Shown: positions 5,622-9,783 of the stretch, piece after piece
How the letters are laid out: every line of letters starts with the position of its first letter
Position numbering within the stretch: position 1 is the first letter of the stretch
Assembly (NCBI GenBank): GCA_943327015.2
Contig: CALPVM020000062.1
Span: 1 to 9,783 of the forward strand
Direction of reading: 5' to 3'
Length of the DNA stretch: 9,783 nucleotides
Origin: Akkermansia muciniphila
Lineage (GTDB): Bacteria; Pseudomonadota; Gammaproteobacteria; Burkholderiales; Burkholderiaceae_C
Translations under genes and position numbers: made by a program
The notes under the pieces: model-generated
Told to the model about the DNA's origin: nothing
The model's input: only the letters and a program-made list of their open reading frames with translations
Database searches by the model: none

Positions 5622-7553
5622 ATGAGCCTTGTAAACATCGGCACCAGAGCATTGCAGGCGAACCAAGTCGCCTTGCAAGTGACTGGCAACAATATTGCCA
5701 ATGTAAGTACGCCTGGTTATTCGCGCCAAAACGTGGTGATGCAAAACTTGCCAGGCCAATATACCGGATATGGTTTTGTTGGCAAAGGCGTTGACATCAA
5801 AACGATTGAGCGCAAATTGGACGATTATTTGACGCGCCAATCCGATGTCGCCAGTTCTAATTATTCACTGGACAAAACCCGCGCAGAAAAGTTCAAGCAA
5901 CTTGAAACTATTTTTGAAACAGGGCCCAATGGCTTGGGGGCTGCTGTCAGCGATATGATGAACGCATTCTCAGATGTGGCTGCAACGCCTACTGATTTGA
6001 CAGCACGCTCGGTAGCACTCACCCGCATAGACGAAACGGCTTCGCGGTTTGTTGCGACCTCCAACCGCATGGGCGATCTGCAAAAAAGCATTGAACTTGA
6101 GACCAGCAACAAAATTGATGTTGTTAACAATCTGGCTAAGAATATCGCAGATATAAATTTGCAAATATCCCGTACCAACGGCATAGGTCAGCCCCCCAAC
6201 GACTTGCTGGACAGACGCGACCAGATGGTGCGCGAGATGAACCAATATGTCAAAACCACATCGATTATGGCCTCCGATGGAACGCTGGGTGTGTTTCTGT
6301 CCAGCAGCCAACCCTTGGTTCTGAACACTACGGTAGGAAAATTATCGCTACAAGAAGATAACTTTGGGGACAAAACACATAAAAAACTGGTGATTACACG
6401 CAACAACACTGACTTTACCTTAGAAGAGTCCAGCCTGGGTGGAGGAGAAATTGCAGGGTTGATCAAATTTCAAAACTCAGACATGAGCGAGGCCCGCAAC
6501 CTGCTCGGACGCATGGCAGTAACCATTACCACCGAACTAAATAAGCAACATAAGTTGGGTCTAGATTTGGACGGCAACATCGGTACTGATATTTTGAAGC
6601 CGGTTGTTTTTGGTGGTGAAAACATATTAAGCCCCGCAGATGGAAGCAATACTAAAGGTCTGCAACTCGGTTTATCGGTTAAAAATGCTGCAAACTTAGT
6701 TCCTTCTGACTACCTTTTGTCTTTTGACACAGGCTCTACCGGCAAAATTATCCGCCAATCGGATGGCAAAGTTTTTAGTTTCCCCACCAATGGTGCATCT
6801 TCCACAACCATTGCAGAGGTAGATGGTCTTGAGTTTTCAATTGCAAATAATGGAGCCATTCCGTCCCAAGGCGACCACTTTCTAATTAAACCATTTAGCA
6901 CTGCGTCATCGGGCATGGGCAGTCTTTTTGCTACCCCACGGGCACTGGCTGTGGCTAGTCCGGTTGTAGGTGCAATGGGCACAAACAACAAAGGTAGTTT
7001 GCAACAAACTTCGCTGCGCGCTTTAAGCAATACATCCGCCGATCTTCCAAAGGTAACTATCAACTTTACCTCTGCCACATCATATACACGCACAGATGTG
7101 CCTGGCTCATTTACCTACTTACCCGGCTCGCCCATTAAATCGGATGACTGGGAGTTGGTGCTGCAAGGTGCCCCGCAAAACGGGGACACCTTTAGTGTCA
7201 ATGACATCATGGATCAAACCATTAAGACGGATTTCAAGTTGAATGCAGGCAATGCATTTGCCATGATGAACTTGCGCGATAAACCGCTGTTTGACAACGC
7301 CACATTGACCGATGGTTATGCCAGCTTGATTTCTCAAATTGGTGTTAGAACCCAAAGCGCCAATTACACCGCTGAAGTTTCCAGCAATATTTCTCAAAAT
7401 CTGGAAACTGCCCGAACCGGAGTCTCTGGGGTCAATCTGGATGAAGAAGCTGCCAAACTGCTGCAATACCAGCAGGCGTACCAAGCTTCTTCCAAAATGA
7501 TACAAATTTCGCAAACCCTTTTTGACAACCTGATGCAAAGTGTAGGTCGATAA
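5622..7553 (+). CDS. flgK: Flagellar hook-associated protein 1, FlgK
   Basis: FlgK forms the first junction layer between hook and filament. At 643 residues it is longer than the enterobacterial protein (about 550); the extra length is in the central, surface-exposed part. The N-terminus has the axial signature (LQVTGNNIANVSTPGYSRQN, 18-37). A helical region follows, with PPNDLLDRRDQ at 191-201, then GGEIAGLIKFQN at 274-285. The central part has two similar beta-type motifs, GAIPSQGDHFLIKPF (411-425) and GAPQNGDTFSV (516-526). The C-terminus carries the hallmark GVNLDEEAAKLLQYQQAYQA (603-622) and ends with DNLMQSVGR. The ATG is fixed by the family N-terminus MSLVNIGTRAL; GGGG at 5612-5615 is a weak ribosome binding site. 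There are 12 bases after flgJ and I see no sigma-28-like promoter there, unlike the separate flgKL promoter of enteric bacteria. Confidence 0.97.
   Translation: MSLVNIGTRALQANQVALQVTGNNIANVSTPGYSRQNVVMQNLPGQYTGYGFVGKGVDIKTIERKLDDYLTRQSDVASSNYSLDKTRAEKFKQLETIFETGPNGLGAAVSDMMNAFSDVAATPTDLTARSVALTRIDETASRFVATSNRMGDLQKSIELETSNKIDVVNNLAKNIADINLQISRTNGIGQPPNDLLDRRDQMVREMNQYVKTTSIMASDGTLGVFLSSSQPLVLNTTVGKLSLQEDNFGDKTHKKLVITRNNTDFTLEESSLGGGEIAGLIKFQNSDMSEARNLLGRMAVTITTELNKQHKLGLDLDGNIGTDILKPVVFGGENILSPADGSNTKGLQLGLSVKNAANLVPSDYLLSFDTGSTGKIIRQSDGKVFSFPTNGASSTTIAEVDGLEFSIANNGAIPSQGDHFLIKPFSTASSGMGSLFATPRALAVASPVVGAMGTNNKGSLQQTSLRALSNTSADLPKVTINFTSATSYTRTDVPGSFTYLPGSPIKSDDWELVLQGAPQNGDTFSVNDIMDQTIKTDFKLNAGNAFAMMNLRDKPLFDNATLTDGYASLISQIGVRTQSANYTAEVSSNISQNLETARTGVSGVNLDEEAAKLLQYQQAYQASSKMIQISQTLFDNLMQSVGR
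7165..7192 (+). other. Terminator-like hairpin inside flgK
   Basis: AAGGTG at 7165-7170 and CCCCG at 7171-7175 pair with CGGGG at 7181-7185 and CACCTT at 7187-7192, with one bulged A at 7186 and a CAAAA loop. That is 11 pairs, eight of them G-C, but the following run is only TTT then A. It lies in the codons for the GAPQNGDTF motif, so protein constraint may account for part of it. An effect on flgK or flgL expression is speculative. Confidence 0.25.
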
Positions 7554-7565
7554 GATGCATGCAGC

Positions 7566-7571
7566 TAGGAG
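7566..7571 (+). promoter_or_regulatory. Ribosome binding site of flgL
   Basis: TAGGAG sits six bases before the flgL ATG at 7578, in the 24-base flgK-flgL gap. It fixes the flgL start. The gap also holds the 8-base palindrome TGCATGCA at 7556-7563, which I regard as chance. Confidence 0.75.
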
Positions 7572-7577
7572 ATCACC

Positions 7578-8885
7578 ATGACCGCCTCGTATTTATCCCG
7601 TATGGGATCGCACAATTTCTACGACAAATCGCTACAAAACATATCGACACGTCAAAACACATTAGCAGAGTTACAAGAAAACTTGACCTCTGGTAAAAAA
7701 GTGATTCGTTCGAGCGACGACCCTACAGGCGCGGCTCTAGCTGAACGTGCCCTCACTCGAATTAGCCGTACTTCAGCCGACCAGCGGGCACTGGAAGCAC
7801 AGCGTAATGCAATCACAATGGCTGAAAGCACGTTGGGTGAAGTTGTTGACAGGCTTCAGGAATTTCGTGAGCTGGTAGTACAAGCTGGTAATGGTTCGTA
7901 CTCTGCTGCAGAGCGCAGCATTGTTGGGAGACAACTTAATAGTTTGCGAGAGCACATCATCAATCTTGCCAACCGCAACGACAGCAACGGGATGCCCTTG
8001 TTTGCCGGCTTGGGCAGTGAGTCGCAACCTTTTCAAGGTCCGGGTGAACTCCCCTTAGACTACACGTTCAAGGGTCTGCCCGGACAAACAGGAAGTACGG
8101 TGAATTCCATTCCGTACGCACTGGATGGTGAAAGTGCATTTATGTTCCAGCCTGCGCGTGATGGCATTTATGACGTCACAGTGAAGGATCTTTCGGGTAG
8201 TGGTGCAATTACTGCCCCCAGATCATTGAGCACCGGCAACGTATCCATGACGAACGCATCGAAAGTTAACGACTCTCGTTTCGAAATTGAAATCATTGAT
8301 GTTTTACCGGGCGCAAGTGCTGGAACCAACACCCTGTCCTACAAAATTACCGAAACCACAGCTACAGGAGCAAATCTCCCCTCCACAGGACCTTTTGTGG
8401 TGCCTGATTATCCAGCCAACAAACCGGCCAACTTTACGGTTGAGATACTGCCGCAACTGGCACCAGAAAAACCGGCATTGACATTGAATATTCATGGAAC
8501 CCCTGCAGCTGGTGACACCATCAACATCAAGCCGCGGCCTAGTATTTTCAGCGCACTGGATGATGCCGTTCGCAATATCGGGAGCGCCGTCAATGGTGCA
8601 AGCTCCAGCCAAGCCGTGGTTCAGGCACTCAATGCCATTGATGCTGGCCTTAACCGGGTTATGGCAGTACGCGGACAAGCCGGTGAATTGCTCAACCGCG
8701 CAGACCGCATTACAGAAAGCAACAGCAAACTCAACACCGAACTGGAAGCCAACCGTTCTCGCGCAGAAGACTTAGATATGGTCAAGGGCATTTCGGATTT
8801 TCAGAATCAACAAACGGCCTATCAGGCGGCGTTGCAGTCGTATGCACAAGTCCAAAAATTGTCATTGTTTGAATACATAAGGTAA
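7578..8885 (+). CDS. flgL: Flagellar hook-associated protein 3, FlgL
   Basis: FlgL forms the second junction layer, between FlgK and flagellin. At 435 residues it exceeds the enterobacterial form (about 317); the difference lies in a central variable domain. The N-terminal helix region is flagellin-like (FYDKSLQNISTRQNTLAELQ, then NLTSGKKVIRSSDDPTGAA, 36-54). Helices run to about 135, followed by LFAG at 141-144. The middle (about 150-320) is rich in beta-type sequence and ends with HGTPAAGDTINIKPRPS (306-322), a motif also seen in FlgK. The C-terminal helical half starts at SIFSALDDAVRNI (322-334) and includes RADRITESNSKLNTELEANR (374-393), SDFQNQQTAYQAALQSYAQV (406-425) and the end LSLFEYIR. 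It is preceded by TAGGAG at 7566-7571 and followed after five bases by the HDOD gene. Confidence 0.96.
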   Translation: MTASYLSRMGSHNFYDKSLQNISTRQNTLAELQENLTSGKKVIRSSDDPTGAALAERALTRISRTSADQRALEAQRNAITMAESTLGEVVDRLQEFRELVVQAGNGSYSAAERSIVGRQLNSLREHIINLANRNDSNGMPLFAGLGSESQPFQGPGELPLDYTFKGLPGQTGSTVNSIPYALDGESAFMFQPARDGIYDVTVKDLSGSGAITAPRSLSTGNVSMTNASKVNDSRFEIEIIDVLPGASAGTNTLSYKITETTATGANLPSTGPFVVPDYPANKPANFTVEILPQLAPEKPALTLNIHGTPAAGDTINIKPRPSIFSALDDAVRNIGSAVNGASSSQAVVQALNAIDAGLNRVMAVRGQAGELLNRADRITESNSKLNTELEANRSRAEDLDMVKGISDFQNQQTAYQAALQSYAQVQKLSLFEYIR

Positions 8886-8890
8886 CAGCC

Positions 8891-9783
8891 ATGTCACAAA
8901 CTGTTCTTGGAAGTATCACTTTGAGCTATGAACCGATCTGGAGTCAGAGTCGGGTAATCGTAGGATTTCGCCTTCAGGTAGAGCCCTTGAACAACCACGC
9001 TGTAGATGCGCGACATCTTTTAGAAGCACTGGATTCTCTTTGGCGCGAATCCGCACCTGTGGTGCTGCTGAGTATCCGTTCTAGCAGCTTACTTGAAGAT
9101 GTGCTTGATCACGCCACTGCAAACAGCCCGTGGATTGAAGTTTTGGAGCACTACACGTCGAACGACAAGATAGCCACAAAACTTCAAGCGGCACACGCCC
9201 GGGGTGCGCGCTTGGTTTGGCGTGGCGAAATGGGACACGGACCGGCATTGCATGCCAAGGGATGGTTCTTGAAAACGCTGCGCTCTTTAACGCCGAATGA
9301 AGCGTTGGTTTGTTTAAGGGTTGCTTTACGCCAATTTCCCGCATCTCAATATGGTGGAGCAGCAGTTTTGTCTAGCCCGGTATTGTGCAATCAAGTGTAT
9401 GAGGGTTTGGGTAGCAAAACTTTGGTCGAGCATGCACTGGATCAACAAGGGGCTTGGGGCGTGATTGGCTGGCCCACGGAGGAAATACTGCACGGCTACC
9501 GATTTTCCAAAATACAACCAGCACGGCTCGTTATTGAGCATTTAATTCTGGCCATTGACGACGACGAGTCTCTGGAACAGCTGGAACACCGCTTGGGTGA
9601 AGACCCAATCTTAACGTACCGGTTTTTAAAATATGTGAATTCAGCCGCATTGGGTTTGGGGCACCCAGTTTCATGCGTGCGCCATGGGCTGATGGATCTT
9701 GGCTACACCAAACTACGCCTCTGGCTGGAAGACCAATTGGAAGAAGCACATTTAGACCCCAACCTAGAGCCGATGCGTCTTCA
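8891..9783 (+). CDS. HDOD-domain protein with degenerate EAL-like N-terminus, 3' end outside the window
   Basis: The frame is open from the ATG at 8891 to the window edge (297 codons). Residues about 208-290 look like an HDOD domain: DDDESLEQLEHRLGEDPILT (223-242), YRFLKYVNSAALGL (243-256), VRHGLMDLGYTKLRLWL (263-279). HDOD domains are related to HD phosphohydrolases but lack the metal-binding residues, and they usually act in signalling. The N-terminus (LSYEPIWSQSRVIVGFRL, 11-28) resembles the start of EAL domains in EAL-HDOD proteins of the YuxH type. However, the EAL-x-R position reads R27-L-Q-V-E, so cyclic-di-GMP hydrolysis is unlikely. GWP at 193-195 sits near the domain junction. A weak AAGG at 8879-8882 precedes the start, and only five bases separate it from flgL, implying co-expression with the flagellar genes. 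The HDOD call is good; the EAL-derived origin is inference. Confidence 0.82.
   Translation, partial: MSQTVLGSITLSYEPIWSQSRVIVGFRLQVEPLNNHAVDARHLLEALDSLWRESAPVVLLSIRSSSLLEDVLDHATANSPWIEVLEHYTSNDKIATKLQAAHARGARLVWRGEMGHGPALHAKGWFLKTLRSLTPNEALVCLRVALRQFPASQYGGAAVLSSPVLCNQVYEGLGSKTLVEHALDQQGAWGVIGWPTEEILHGYRFSKIQPARLVIEHLILAIDDDESLEQLEHRLGEDPILTYRFLKYVNSAALGLGHPVSCVRHGLMDLGYTKLRLWLEDQLEEAHLDPNLEPMRL

Noticed and set aside
7119..7538. 139-codon open frame on the - strand within flgK
   Set aside because: It overlaps the conserved FlgK C-terminus and shows no family resemblance.

Overview
This window is the distal part of a flagellar flg operon from a Gram-negative proteobacterium. All genes are on the + strand: flgE (5' end cut by the window edge), flgF, flgG, flgH, flgI, flgJ, flgK, flgL, then the start of an HDOD-domain gene that runs off the 3' end. 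The P ring (FlgI), the L-ring lipoprotein (FlgH) and a FlgJ that joins a rod-cap domain to a muramidase point to a beta- or gammaproteobacterium. The long FlgK and FlgL and an HDOD gene directly after flgL fit Betaproteobacteria (Burkholderiales, perhaps Comamonadaceae) best. That placement is inference; no rRNA or other marker is present.

Layout: 1-1188 is the hook protein FlgE, whose visible N-terminal half is an Ala/Thr-rich, probably helical insert. 1207-2771 holds the rod proteins FlgF and FlgG. 2771-4672 holds the outer ring proteins, FlgH (lipoprotein, L ring) and FlgI (secreted, P ring). 4674-5609 is FlgJ (rod cap plus peptidoglycan hydrolase). 5622-8885 holds the two hook-filament junction proteins FlgK and FlgL. 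From 8891 to the end is a partial protein with a degenerate EAL-like N-terminus and an HDOD domain.

The genes are tightly packed. Gaps are 18, 41, -1, 66, 1, 12, 24 and 5 bases in order. I see no convincing internal promoter or intrinsic terminator, so co-transcription is likely. The only sizeable non-coding stretch is the 66 bases between flgH and flgI, which contains a hairpin next to a start codon that lacks a normal ribosome binding site. No stretch longer than 300 bases lacks a gene.

Together the genes follow the assembly path from rod to hook-filament junction: FlgJ opens the cell wall and caps the rod, FlgF and FlgG build the rod, FlgI and FlgH form the bushing in the wall and outer membrane, FlgE polymerises into the hook, and FlgK and FlgL cap the hook and receive the filament. 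Most of the window is ordinary flagellar biology. The points worth a second look are the FlgE insert, the apparently inactive EAL-like part of the terminal HDOD protein, the flgI leader hairpin, a terminator-like hairpin inside flgK, and a single unpaired cysteine in mature FlgI. I found no evidence of a new biological system, mobile element, CRISPR array or RNA gene.
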